A stretch of 64,000 bases of DNA from Bacteroidota bacterium (GTDB taxonomy: Bacteria; Bacteroidota; Bacteroidia; Chitinophagales; Chitinophagaceae), in contig VGFT01000005.1 of the NCBI GenBank assembly GCA_016868775.1, positions 124,001-188,000 on the forward strand. Direction: 5' to 3'. The notes under the pieces were generated by a model. That model worked only from the letters and a program-made list of their open reading frames with translations. It was not told where the DNA came from and made no database searches. Positions 50,696 through 58,380 of this stretch are shown piece after piece. Each line of letters starts with the position of its first letter. The first letter of the stretch is position 1. The position numbers and the translations under genes are program-made.

Positions 50696-51640
50696 ATGCC
50701 TAAAGAAAGAATCTTGGTGATCGGTGCCTCGGGACAGATCGGGGTGGAACTGACCTTGGCCTTGCGAAAAATTTACGGAGATCAACAGGTAGTCGCCTCC
50801 GACCTCCGGGAGATGAACCCCTTGCTGGAAGGTACTGGTCCGTATGTGGCCCTGGACGTGATGAACAAGGAAATGCTTCACGGGCAGATCATCCGGCAAA
50901 ATATCACGCAGGTCTATCATTTGGCGGCTATTCTTTCAGCTACGGGCGAAAAGAATCCCTCCCTGGCCTGGAATTTGAATATGCAAGGGATATTGAATGT
51001 GCTGGAGATCGCCAAAGAGGAGAAACTTAAAAAAATTTATTGGCCTTCTTCGATTGCGATGTTTGGGCCCACCTCTCCGAAAAAGAATTGTCCCCAACAA
51101 ACCATCATTGAGCCTACAACGGTTTATGGAATCAGTAAATATGCGGGAGAATTTTGGTGTCAGTACTATCATCAGAAATTCGGAGTGGATGTCAGGAGTC
51201 TTCGTTATCCGGGCTTGATCTCGTATAAATCAGCGCCCGGGGGCGGAACCACCGATTACGCCATCGACATCTATCACAAAGCGCTCCAGCATAAACCGTT
51301 CACCTGTTTTCTGGAAAAAGATACGTTTCTGCCCATGATGTACATGCCCGATGCGATTCGGGCTACCTTGGAATTGATGGAAGCGCCGGCTGCGGATATC
51401 CGGATCCGCACTTCTTATAATATTGCGGCGATGAGTTTCTCTCCGGCTACTATCGCGGCATCCATTCAGAAATACATGCCTGATTTCACAATCGATTATC
51501 GTCCCGATTTTCGTCAGGCCATCGCCAACAGCTGGCCACAAAGCATCGATGATTCTTGTGCACGGGTTGATTGGGGCTGGAAGGAGCAGTACGATCTGGA
51601 TATGATGACCCGCGACATGCTCGAAAAGCTCAAGGCCTGA
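50696..51640 (+). CDS. L-threonine 3-dehydrogenase, SDR (epimerase-like) type
   Basis: NAD-dependent oxidation of threonine to 2-amino-3-ketobutyrate. The 314-residue extended-SDR protein has ILVIGASGQIGVELTLAL, VYHLAAILSATGEKNP, SSIAMFGP, the catalytic TVYGISKYAGE (YxxxK) and the diagnostic RYPGLISYKSAPGGGTTDYAIDIYHKAL and SWPQSIDDSCARVDWGW of the epimerase-like TDH known from Bacteroidota and mammals. A glycine C-acetyltransferase gene (kbl) is not adjacent. Its end overlaps the convergent GAF gene by 11 bases. Confidence 0.9.
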   Translation: MPKERILVIGASGQIGVELTLALRKIYGDQQVVASDLREMNPLLEGTGPYVALDVMNKEMLHGQIIRQNITQVYHLAAILSATGEKNPSLAWNLNMQGILNVLEIAKEEKLKKIYWPSSIAMFGPTSPKKNCPQQTIIEPTTVYGISKYAGEFWCQYYHQKFGVDVRSLRYPGLISYKSAPGGGTTDYAIDIYHKALQHKPFTCFLEKDTFLPMMYMPDAIRATLELMEAPAADIRIRTSYNIAAMSFSPATIAASIQKYMPDFTIDYRPDFRQAIANSWPQSIDDSCARVDWGWKEQYDLDMMTRDMLEKLKA

Positions 51641-52121
51641 GCCAACTGCTTATCTTTTCCAAGAAGATTTGATCGGTTTCATCGAATTGATCCAGTTCCT
51701 GACTGTCTACATCCAATACGCCCCAGACGCGCTCCCTATCTTTTAGCGGTATTACGATCTCTGATTTGGACAAGGAGCTACAAGCAATGTGTCCGGGGAA
51801 TTTCTCCACATCCGGCACGATCAGGGTTTTGCCTTCCTTCCAGCAGGATCCGCAAACTCCTTTTCCGAATCGAATGCGCGTGCAGGCAACCGGACCTTGA
51901 AAAGGACCCAATACCAATTCATCCGCTCCAGCGGCGGCATTTGGTTTGACCAGGTAAAACCCCACCCAAAGCCATCCAAATTGCTGTTTCAGGGCTGCAC
52001 ATACGTTTGCTAGGTTGGCGGTTTGATCTGCCTCCCCTTCCAATAATCCCTGGATCTGGGGTAGCAATGATTGATATTGCTCCTCTTTAGATCCGGTTGT
52101 AATGTGTAAGTCCTCTGCCAT
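51630..52121 (-). CDS. Free methionine-R-sulfoxide reductase (GAF domain)
   Basis: GAF-fold enzyme repairing free methionine-R-sulfoxide. The 163-residue product has the fRMsr pattern LGPFQGPVACTRIRFGKGVCGSCWKEGKTLIVPDVEKFPGHIACSSLSKSEIVIPL and WGVLDVDS. The three catalytic or resolving cysteines are Cys80, Cys90 and Cys114, with an extra Cys93. It is 1 base after the PAP2 gene on the same strand. Confidence 0.93.
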   Translation of the reverse strand: MAEDLHITTGSKEEQYQSLLPQIQGLLEGEADQTANLANVCAALKQQFGWLWVGFYLVKPNAAAGADELVLGPFQGPVACTRIRFGKGVCGSCWKEGKTLIVPDVEKFPGHIACSSLSKSEIVIPLKDRERVWGVLDVDSQELDQFDETDQIFLEKISSWLRP

Positions 52122-52122
52122 A

Positions 52123-52758
52123 TCAATAAACAGTATAAAGATATGTTAGCTGGTTGCGTTTTTGTTTTTCCTTAGTTGATCTTCGGATCCATTTTTGTGC
52201 TTGGTGGGTCGTCCACGCACAGGCTGTTCCCAATACAGCACCTGCTACCACATCGCTTGGATAATGAACTCCTAGGTAACAACGGGTGTATCCCATGAGA
52301 GAAGCTCCCAAGTAAGCAGGAGCTATTATGTACCATTTTGGATAATCCAAACTGATGGAGGTTGCCAAGGCAAATACAGAAGAAGTATGCCCCGACGGAA
52401 ACGAGTGTTTACGCGCATCCTCTAAGGCGACTAAAGTGGGGTCTGCTACGGCGGGTCGCGATCGGTTAACGACTACCTTCAACGTGGTGGTAACAACTCG
52501 ATTGACAACCTGCGCGGCCATCCACCTCAGGCCTTCTTGGGTGATTCGGGTATCCTGTTTAATGAGTCCTACCGCCAGCCAGCCAGCAGGAATTCCAATG
52601 GTAAGCGGTGCATTCGCGTCCGAAACTACCTGGTAAAATTGATTTTTACCAGCCGTACGGTTCTCTGCCAATTGGTGTAGCCATTCCAGCTCCCAACTCG
52701 CCTGCCCAACAGACAGCAAGGGCAACATCCCCAATAACACTATCATGCTTCTTACCAT
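52123..52758 (-). CDS. PAP2-type membrane phosphatase
   Basis: Type 2 phosphatidic acid phosphatase superfamily, 211 residues. A signal or membrane segment at the N-terminus (MIVLLGMLPLLSVGQA) precedes the three catalytic motifs: KVVVNRSRP, PSGHTS and TRCYLGVHYPSD, with the conserved His nucleophile and Arg/His/Asp relay. It probably acts on lipid phosphates or undecaprenyl pyrophosphate at the periplasmic face. ATG 52758 is chosen over the TTG one codon upstream; ATG 52746 is also possible. Confidence 0.88.
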   Translation of the reverse strand: MVRSMIVLLGMLPLLSVGQASWELEWLHQLAENRTAGKNQFYQVVSDANAPLTIGIPAGWLAVGLIKQDTRITQEGLRWMAAQVVNRVVTTTLKVVVNRSRPAVADPTLVALEDARKHSFPSGHTSSVFALATSISLDYPKWYIIAPAYLGASLMGYTRCYLGVHYPSDVVAGAVLGTACAWTTHQAQKWIRRSTKEKQKRNQLTYLYTVY

Positions 52759-52761
52759 CAA

Positions 52762-52779
52762 CTATCCAAACTACCCAAA
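52762..52779. repeat. Two 9-bp units related to the mtaB-side tandem repeat
   Basis: CTATCCAAA and CTACCCAAA, the reverse complements of TTTGGATAG and a one-base variant, fill nearly the whole gap between the PAP2 start and the valS stop. The same 9-mer is tandem at 58336-58380. Confidence 0.6.
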
Positions 52780-52780
52780 C

Positions 52781-55390
52781 TTACATATTGCGTAACGACT
52801 CCTCAATCACTCGAATCTTCGACTCCGCATCCGCTTTCTTTTTCCGCTCGGCTTCGATCACCTCCAGCTTGGCATTTTGTACAAATCGGTCATTGCCTAA
52901 TTTCTTTTCAACCGTAGCCAAAAATCCTTTGTAATACTCCAGGTCTTTGCGCAGTTGGGTTTTCTGCGTTTCGGTATGCGTAGAATTTTGGGAAACCAGG
53001 TAGAAGCGGTCTTGATCGACCACCAGATGGATGGACTTGGCCACAGCTTCGGATACAAATTCAACCGACTCTGCATTGACCTGTTTTTGCAATAAGGTTA
53101 GGGCCGGGTGATACATCTCAACTTGGACGGATTGAATAAAGAGTTGAATGGGGTCTTTGGGTTTGATTTGATTGCGTGTGCGGGCATCGCGAATGGCGGT
53201 GATGGCCGATTTCATACACGCCCCGGCTTCTAACAGCGTTTTATCGGGCTTTTCAGTTTTGGGGTAGCGGGTGTTGGTCAGGTCGCTTTCCCGTTCGCGC
53301 AACTGGTGATAGATCTCTTCCGTGATAAAGGGCATGAAGGGATGGAGTAATTGCAACAATTGATCAAAAAAGTCAATGGTGTCTTTGTAAACATCCGGAT
53401 GGATGGGTTGCTCAAATCCGGGTTTTACCCACTCGAGGTACCAGCTACAAAAGTCATCCCAAATGAGGGAGTACAGGGTTTTCAGCGCTTCGCTCAACCG
53501 AAACTCTTTGAATTGGGTATCCAGTTCGCTTCGGGCTTCCATCAGTCGATTGCGAAACCACGCACGGGCAAATTGGGCTTTGTCTTCCGCATCCGCGTAG
53601 ATCCGAGGCGCCCACATGTTTACCAGACGCATCGCATTCCAGAGCTTGTTGTTAAAGTGAGCACCTTGTTCATTCGATGATTCGTCCCACAATAGATCGT
53701 TTCCGGCAGGAGAGGAGATCAAAATGCCAAAACGAACGGCATCGGCACCGTATTGATCGATCAACGCCAGCAGATCCGGGGAGTTGCCGAGGCTTTTGCT
53801 CATCTTTCTTCCCTGCTTGTCGCGTACGATGCCGGTGAAATAAACTTGCTGAAAAGGTTTGATCTTTTGGTACTCAAATCCGGCCATGATCATTCGCGCA
53901 ACCCAGAAGAAAATGATCTCGGGGGCGGTTACCAGCGTTTGCGTGGGGTAGTAGTATTGAATCTCCGGGTTGCCGGGATGGCTGTAGCCTTTGAAGACTT
54001 CAATGGGCCAGAGCCAGCTGGAAAACCAGGTATCCAAGCAATCCTCATCCTGTTTCAAGACGGCCGATTTTCCGAATTGCTTTTCGTATTTCGTGTTGGC
54101 TTCCGTTTCGTCAAGGGCCACGACAAAATTTCCTTCAGCATCGTACCAGGCGGGAATGCGATTGCCCCACCAAAGCTGACGGGAGATACACCAATCCTTA
54201 ATGTTCTCCATCCAATGGCGATAAAGATTCTTGAATTTGCCGGGATAGAATTGAATCTCTTCTTTCATCACGGCGCGTAGGGCAGGGTCTGATATTTTTT
54301 TCATATCCACCCACCACTGCAACGAAAGCCGGGGTTCTACTGCGGCATCGGTGCGTTCACTGTATCCAACTTCACTGGTGTATTCTTCGGTTTTGACAAT
54401 ATGTCCTTTTTCTTCGAGCTCGGCAGCGATTGTTTTTCGGGCTTCGAATCGATCCATGCCAATGTGGATCTGCGCTTCGTTGCTCAAGGTTCCGTCGTCG
54501 TTGAAAACATCAACGATCTCAAGTTTATGTTTTTGCCCGAGCTGATAATCGTTCGGGTCGTGTGCAGGGGTAACTTTCAAACAGCCCGTTCCGAAATCCA
54601 TCGCCACGTATTCGTCGGCGATGATGGGGATGCGGCGGCCAATTAGCGGGACGAAGGCATAGGAACCTTGTAGGTGTTGGTAGCGGGCATCGTTTGAGTT
54701 TACGCAGATGGCGGTATCGCCCATTATGGTTTCCGGACGTACGGTGGCAACGGTTATGTACGCTTCCTCGGGTACATCCAGTCGGTAGCGGATGTGATAG
54801 AGTTTTTGGTTGGTCTGTTTGCGAATGACCTCCTCGTCGCTAAGAGCAGTTTTGGCTTTGGGATCCCAGTGGATTATGCGCTTTCCTCGGTAAATGCATC
54901 CTTTTTCGTAGAGGTCATTGAATACGCCAATCACCGATCGGTAATAGTCCGGGTCCATGGTGAAATGCGTTCTCGACCAATCAAGGCTGCAACCCAGTTT
55001 TTTGAGTTGCTGTAAGATGATCCCACCATATTTTTCTTTCCATTCCCAGGCGTATTGAAGAAATTCTTCGCGCGACAGGGTAGATTTTTGGATGCCTCGT
55101 TCCCGCAGCAGTTGTACCACTTTGGCTTCCGTGGCGATGGAGGCATGGTCGGTACCCGGTACCCAGCAAGCATTGAAGCCTTGACCACGAGCGCGGCGAA
55201 TGAGCACATCTTGGATGGTGTTGTTGAGGCAATGCCCCATGTGTAAGACACCGGTCACATTGGGAGGAGGCATGACAATGGTATAGGGCTCCCGCTCATC
55301 GGGTTTGCTTTCAAAGTAGCCTTTCTCGAGCCAGTGGTTATACCAACGCGATTCAGCAGCGGCGTGTTCAAAGTATTTTCTGGTCTCCAT
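52781..55390 (-). CDS. valS: Valyl-tRNA synthetase
   Basis: Class I aminoacyl-tRNA synthetase charging tRNA-Val. The 869-residue protein has the HIGH motif as VTGVLHMGHCLNNTIQD, the editing domain (ATVRPETIMGDTAICVN), the zinc-independent core, KMSKSLGNSPD and a C-terminal coiled-coil arm (about residues 800-869, rich in Lys/Glu). Two tRNA-Val genes lie 1.2 and 2.8 kb upstream of its start. A TAAATTTG box ends 7 bases before the ATG. Confidence 0.98.
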   Translation of the reverse strand: METRKYFEHAAAESRWYNHWLEKGYFESKPDEREPYTIVMPPPNVTGVLHMGHCLNNTIQDVLIRRARGQGFNACWVPGTDHASIATEAKVVQLLRERGIQKSTLSREEFLQYAWEWKEKYGGIILQQLKKLGCSLDWSRTHFTMDPDYYRSVIGVFNDLYEKGCIYRGKRIIHWDPKAKTALSDEEVIRKQTNQKLYHIRYRLDVPEEAYITVATVRPETIMGDTAICVNSNDARYQHLQGSYAFVPLIGRRIPIIADEYVAMDFGTGCLKVTPAHDPNDYQLGQKHKLEIVDVFNDDGTLSNEAQIHIGMDRFEARKTIAAELEEKGHIVKTEEYTSEVGYSERTDAAVEPRLSLQWWVDMKKISDPALRAVMKEEIQFYPGKFKNLYRHWMENIKDWCISRQLWWGNRIPAWYDAEGNFVVALDETEANTKYEKQFGKSAVLKQDEDCLDTWFSSWLWPIEVFKGYSHPGNPEIQYYYPTQTLVTAPEIIFFWVARMIMAGFEYQKIKPFQQVYFTGIVRDKQGRKMSKSLGNSPDLLALIDQYGADAVRFGILISSPAGNDLLWDESSNEQGAHFNNKLWNAMRLVNMWAPRIYADAEDKAQFARAWFRNRLMEARSELDTQFKEFRLSEALKTLYSLIWDDFCSWYLEWVKPGFEQPIHPDVYKDTIDFFDQLLQLLHPFMPFITEEIYHQLRERESDLTNTRYPKTEKPDKTLLEAGACMKSAITAIRDARTRNQIKPKDPIQLFIQSVQVEMYHPALTLLQKQVNAESVEFVSEAVAKSIHLVVDQDRFYLVSQNSTHTETQKTQLRKDLEYYKGFLATVEKKLGNDRFVQNAKLEVIEAERKKKADAESKIRVIEESLRNM

Positions 55391-55397
55391 GCGGGGG

Positions 55398-55405
55398 CAA
55401 ATTTA
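55398..55405 (-). promoter_or_regulatory. -7 box of valS
   Basis: Minus strand TAAATTTG, a full match ending 7 bases before the valS ATG. The divergent esterase has a near-match TATTTTCG at 55409-55416, so the two share this short interval. Confidence 0.55.
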
Positions 55406-55429
55406 CCTTATTTTCGTTCAAACGCCCGA

Positions 55430-56161
55430 ATGGAAAGAACCCTCAGTGGTTGGTACAGTCCCTCGTTGCACAAGGAGATGCCCATTGCCGTGTACGGTCA
55501 TTATGGGTTCGCGTTGCTGTTGATTCCCACCGCCGCGGCTGATTACCTCGAATACGAACGGTTTCAGCTCATCGATGCTATGAAGCCACACCTCGAGGGC
55601 GGGCTGTTAAAGGTATTTTCCATCGACAGCATCAACGCGGACAGCTGGATGAATGATCACATGGACCCCCGTCACAAATCCATGCGGCACCAGCAGTGGA
55701 ACGATTATGTTTTTCATGAGGTGATCCCTTTTATGCGCACACACACCAGCAAGGATACCCCCATCATCGTGTGCGGTGCCTCTTTTGGGGCACTTCACAG
55801 CATGAATTTATTTTTAAAGCGGCCCGACTTGATCCAGGGAGTAATCGCCATGAGCGGGGTGTATGATCTGACGGAATATACCAAAGGATATTTCGACGAT
55901 GACGTGTATTTCAATAGTCCCCTGCATTACATGTCGAACCTAACCGATCACGCGATTCTGGAAACGATCCGCGCGAGCCGGCATATCCATATTCTGAGTG
56001 GCCGGGGGGCGTATGAGGATCCCGGTGCGTCGGGAAGATTTGCCCGGTTGCTGTATGACAAGGGGATAAATTATGAATTGGATCTATGGGGACCGGAATG
56101 GCCACACGATTGGAATACGTGGCGGCACATGTTGCCTCAGTGCTTATCTACCCGCTTTTAA
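55430..56161 (+). CDS. Putative esterase, alpha/beta hydrolase (PF00756-like)
   Basis: Cytosolic esterase-D-like hydrolase of 243 residues. No signal peptide is evident. The nucleophile elbow is VCGASFGALHSMN; the following MSGVYDLTEYTKGYFDDDVYFNSPLHYM and late LWGPEWPHDWNTWRHML (catalytic His region) are typical of the Bacteroidota esterase family. The frame is open to 55334, but the ATG at 55430 lies outside valS and fits the family start. Substrate unknown. Confidence 0.85.
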   Translation: MERTLSGWYSPSLHKEMPIAVYGHYGFALLLIPTAAADYLEYERFQLIDAMKPHLEGGLLKVFSIDSINADSWMNDHMDPRHKSMRHQQWNDYVFHEVIPFMRTHTSKDTPIIVCGASFGALHSMNLFLKRPDLIQGVIAMSGVYDLTEYTKGYFDDDVYFNSPLHYMSNLTDHAILETIRASRHIHILSGRGAYEDPGASGRFARLLYDKGINYELDLWGPEWPHDWNTWRHMLPQCLSTRF

Positions 56162-56165
56162 TCGA

Positions 56166-56465
56166 TTATTCGGCCATTGCCTCGATGGTGGCTTGTATAC
56201 CCCTGTCTACAATGGCCTCGCAGGCAGGTTTCAAGTCCTCGTAAAAGCCAATTTTGACCGCATGTTTCCCACCATAATGTATTAGGTAAGCGCTTTGCTC
56301 CGCCTGTTCTGGCGTGTGGTTGCATATTTCAACCAGGGTTTGGATGACCCAATCAAACGTGTTCACATCATCGTTCCAAACGATCAGCTGGCAGGGTGGC
56401 TCGTTGGTCACTTCCGTGACGATCTCAAATTGGTCTTGGGTATAGGGTGACCACCATGGGTTCAT
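56166..56465 (-). CDS. clpS: ATP-dependent Clp protease adaptor ClpS
   Basis: N-degron adaptor delivering substrates to ClpA/ClpC. The 99-residue product has the ClpS core LIVWNDDVNTFDWVIQTLVEICNHTPEQAEQSAYLIHYGGKHAVKIG, with the Asn-Asp-Asp of the N-end binding pocket. A longer open frame reaches 56537, but ATG 56465 follows a TAATTTTG box by 5 bases and avoids overlap with the tRNA promoter. Confidence 0.94.
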   Translation of the reverse strand: MNPWWSPYTQDQFEIVTEVTNEPPCQLIVWNDDVNTFDWVIQTLVEICNHTPEQAEQSAYLIHYGGKHAVKIGFYEDLKPACEAIVDRGIQATIEAMAE

Positions 56466-56470
56466 ATCCA

Positions 56471-56478
56471 CAAAATTA
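56471..56478 (-). promoter_or_regulatory. -7 box of clpS
   Basis: Minus strand TAATTTTG, a full match ending 5 bases before the clpS ATG. Confidence 0.55.
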
Positions 56479-56495
56479 CCCAACCTTCCTGAAAA

Positions 56496-56527
56496 TTTGC
56501 AAAAAAACCCTCCCAGCCCTATCTTTG
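56496..56527 (+). promoter_or_regulatory. Promoter of tRNA-Val(UAC)
   Basis: TTTG (56496-56499), a 20-base spacer and TATCTTTG (56520-56527) match the Bacteroidota -33/-7 consensus fully. The mature tRNA begins 13 bases after the box, which helps calibrate how far the start of transcription lies downstream of the box. Confidence 0.8.
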
Positions 56528-56539
56528 CCCTCCCCAAAA

Positions 56540-56614
56540 GGGAGCTTAGCTCAGCTGGTTCAGAGCATCTGCCTTACAAGCAGAGGGTCGGCGGTTCGAA
56601 CCCGTCAGCTCCCA
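56540..56614 (+). tRNA. tRNA-Val (anticodon UAC)
   Basis: A 75-base cloverleaf. Acceptor GGGAGCT pairs with AGCTCCC (56607-56613), with discriminator A. D-arm is GCTC/GAGC, anticodon arm TCTGC-CTTACAA-GCAGA gives anticodon TAC, and the T-arm has GGTTCGAACC. The CCA end is not encoded. It reads GUA and, by wobble, other valine codons. Confidence 0.95.
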
Positions 56615-56627
56615 CCCCGAATGCAGA

Positions 56628-56651
56628 AAAGCCCAGGTTCCCCTGGGCTTT
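56628..56651 (+). terminator. Terminator after tRNA-Val(UAC)
   Basis: Perfect 10-bp stem AAAGCCCAGG (56628-56637) and CCTGGGCTTT (56642-56651), TTCC loop, followed by CGCTTTTC. The hairpin lies between the tRNA and the convergent small gene. Confidence 0.75.
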
Positions 56652-56657
56652 CGCTTT

Positions 56658-56948
56658 TCAGTTCGGATGTACCTCCGGTAGCCGGTATTGCTGCCCATCC
56701 AGTACAAACAACTCATCTATTTCCAGGATCCAAAAAGGGAAAAGGGGGGACTGAGCCAGTACTTTCCGGGCCGATTCCCGATCCTCCGCATTTAAGGTGA
56801 TCCAGGCATGTTGCGATTCCATGCTCACCGCATAATGTTCGACCACCCCTTTTTTGATCAGAAAGTTAATGTAAGTACGATGCGGCGGTACCCGCTGCAT
56901 AAATTCATCACTCATCTCAAAACGTATCGTGGCCTGAAAGGATTTCAT
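56658..56948 (-). CDS. Small muconolactone-isomerase-like (dimeric alpha/beta barrel) protein
   Basis: A 96-residue cytosolic protein: MKSFQATIRFEMSDEFMQRVPPHRTYINFLIKKGVVEHYAVSME and HAWITLNAEDRESARKVLAQSPLFPFWILEIDELFVLDGQQYRLP. The alternating strand/helix pattern is that of dimeric alpha/beta barrel (YciI or muconolactone isomerase-like) proteins frequent in Bacteroidota. No catalytic role can be assigned. ATG 56948 is chosen; the TTG further upstream at 56960 is part of a TATATTTG promoter box. Confidence 0.7.
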   Translation of the reverse strand: MKSFQATIRFEMSDEFMQRVPPHRTYINFLIKKGVVEHYAVSMESQHAWITLNAEDRESARKVLAQSPLFPFWILEIDELFVLDGQQYRLPEVHPN

Positions 56949-56957
56949 TGGATGAAA

Positions 56958-56965
56958 CAAATATA
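56958..56965 (-). promoter_or_regulatory. -7 box of the small alpha/beta barrel gene
   Basis: Minus strand TATATTTG, a full match ending 9 bases before the ATG at 56948. Its TTG would be mistaken for a start codon by an ORF finder. Confidence 0.5.
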
Positions 56966-56983
56966 AATGGCCCTGAATTTCAT

Positions 56984-58174
56984 TTACTCGTTGTGGAAAA
57001 CGATCCGTCTAAAAAATATCCCCATCGAAGTTTTTGCGCGTACCAAGTAAATCCCGGAACCAGGGGCATGTAGCGTAAGAGAATTTCCTGTGATCGCTCG
57101 CTGGGTTTGGATCAGTGACCCATTGGCATCGAAAACGGAGATTTCTTCAAACCGACCCCGATTCAAGGCAAGCATAGCTCCCGTATGCACTGGGGCAGGA
57201 TTCGGGTAGCTCAGTAAAGGGGACGTGCCGGGAGAGGTTGGAACCCCGGTTACCACACAACCCAGCGGATCGCTGTTGCATACACGTAGAGTAGTGGCGC
57301 CGGTCAACTGAGCAAAGGTCGATTTAAACATACTGGCAGCACCACAATCAGCTTTTAAATAATGTTGAAGAAAAGGGTGCAACAAGCTGATAGTCTTATT
57401 AAAAAGTACGGAAGTATTGATGGCCGAAGTATTGCATCCGGAGGATACCTGTCCAAATACACACGTGGCATCGTTGTTTCCAAAATGGCAATGAAGTCCA
57501 CCGGTAATATTCACATAGGACTTGCACGGATAAGGAATGTTGTTGTACATCACCTGCTGCTCGGCCGGCGCAACGATGCAGTCCGAGCTTCCGGAGAAAA
57601 TCAGCGCAGGCTTCTGAATGCTGTTGGCGGCAGTTTTAGCGGAGGGGGTGGTTTCCGCAGCTGCAAAATTGAAAAGGGCCAGCACTTGAGCATTATAAGT
57701 CATCCCTAAAAAGCTACATCCGCCGCCCATAGAATGTCCTCCGAGCGCTGTTTTATTTGATACGCGTCCGTAAAGAAAATTTCCAGTCGAATCATTCAAC
57801 GAGCAAACCCGTTGGGCCAAGAAGGCCAAGTCGCGGCCAAATTGCTCGTGGCTGGGCGAAAAGCTGCTTTCTGTTGAAGGCAGCGCTACAATAAAACCAT
57901 ATTTCACCAATGAATCGGCCAGCCAAACATAGGCCGCCGGGGTCATCACAAATCCATGTCCGAATACCACCACCGGGTATTTTTCTGTGCCTCCAGCCAA
58001 AGGGGTATTGTTCCCGGCAACCGTTGCCGGATAATACAGTTCTGTAGGCACCGTTCGATTGGATCGATTTCCATCTGTGAAGGTGATGGTTCGCTTGCCA
58101 ACGGGAAGGTTTTGTGCACCCGCTGGCATCGAGTGGATCAGGACCCATACCAATAGAGCAGTGCGCAAGGACAT
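56984..58174 (-). CDS. Secreted alpha/beta hydrolase with type IX secretion C-terminal domain
   Basis: An exported hydrolase of 396 residues. A signal peptide (LLVWVLIHSMPAGAQ) is followed by an alpha/beta hydrolase domain with VVVFGHGFVMTPAAYVWLAD (oxyanion region), nucleophile elbow ALGGHSMGGG, aspartate near IFSGSSDCIVAP and histidine in TGGLHCHFG, resembling PAF-acetylhydrolase/cutinase-like enzymes. Several cysteines suggest disulfides. The last 75 residues (SYPNPAPVHTGAMLAL ... GIYLVRAKT) form a type A T9SS sorting domain. Likely cell-surface esterase or lipase; substrate unknown. Confidence 0.88.
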   Translation of the reverse strand: MSLRTALLVWVLIHSMPAGAQNLPVGKRTITFTDGNRSNRTVPTELYYPATVAGNNTPLAGGTEKYPVVVFGHGFVMTPAAYVWLADSLVKYGFIVALPSTESSFSPSHEQFGRDLAFLAQRVCSLNDSTGNFLYGRVSNKTALGGHSMGGGCSFLGMTYNAQVLALFNFAAAETTPSAKTAANSIQKPALIFSGSSDCIVAPAEQQVMYNNIPYPCKSYVNITGGLHCHFGNNDATCVFGQVSSGCNTSAINTSVLFNKTISLLHPFLQHYLKADCGAASMFKSTFAQLTGATTLRVCNSDPLGCVVTGVPTSPGTSPLLSYPNPAPVHTGAMLALNRGRFEEISVFDANGSLIQTQRAITGNSLTLHAPGSGIYLVRAKTSMGIFFRRIVFHNE

Positions 58175-58178
58175 GCGG

Positions 58179-58186
58179 CAAAGGTA
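58179..58186 (-). promoter_or_regulatory. -7 box of the T9SS hydrolase gene
   Basis: Minus strand TACCTTTG, a full match ending 4 bases before the ATG at 58174. Confidence 0.55.
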
Positions 58187-58213
58187 TACAGGTAAACAGA
58201 GGTGAAAATCGCT

Positions 58214-58221
58214 TATTTTTG
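58214..58221 (+). promoter_or_regulatory. -7 box of tRNA-Val(GAC)
   Basis: TATTTTTG, a full match, lies 11 bases before the mature tRNA at 58233. No TTTG element was recognised at the usual upstream distance. Confidence 0.6.
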
Positions 58222-58232
58222 TCGTCCCTTTT

Positions 58233-58307
58233 GGAACGTTAGCTCAGTTGGTTCAGAGCACTACTTTGACAGAGTAGGGGTCACTGGTTCGAGTCCAGTA
58301 CGTTCCA
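58233..58307 (+). tRNA. tRNA-Val (anticodon GAC)
   Basis: A 75-base cloverleaf. Acceptor GGAACGT pairs with ACGTTCC (58300-58306), discriminator A. The anticodon arm CTACT-TTGACAG-AGTAG gives anticodon GAC. T-arm is ACTGG-TTCGAGT-CCAGT. CCA is not encoded. Reads GUC and GUU, complementing the UAC isoacceptor 1.6 kb upstream. Confidence 0.94.
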
Positions 58308-58310
58308 CGG

Positions 58311-58333
58311 GCCCGAACACGAAGTGTTCGGGC
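58311..58333. terminator. Hairpin after tRNA-Val(GAC)
   Basis: Perfect 10-bp stem GCCCGAACAC (58311-58320) and GTGTTCGGGC (58324-58333) with a GAA loop. No U-tract follows on either strand, so termination is likely but not certain. It separates the tRNA from the convergent mtaB. Confidence 0.55.
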
Positions 58334-58335
58334 AG

Positions 58336-58380
58336 TTTGGATAGTTTGGATAGTTTGGATAGTTTGGTTAGTTGGGTTAG
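58336..58380. repeat. Five tandem 9-bp units (TTTGGATAG type)
   Basis: Three exact TTTGGATAG units (58336-58362) are followed by TTTGGTTAG and TTGGGTTAG. The array runs into the last codon region of mtaB and includes its stop codon. Two related units lie at the valS-PAP2 junction. Confidence 0.85.

Noticed and set aside
55334-55429. Upstream extension of the esterase to 55334
   Set aside because: It would overlap the start of valS and its promoter. The ATG at 55430 gives the family-like N-terminus.
56466-56537. 24-residue N-terminal extension of ClpS
   Set aside because: It covers the tRNA-Val promoter and the clpS -7 box; the ATG at 56465 gives the normal ClpS length.
58336-58380. Possible CRISPR array
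   Set aside because: Units are 9 bp and directly tandem with no spacers, and no cas gene is near; it is a simple tandem repeat.
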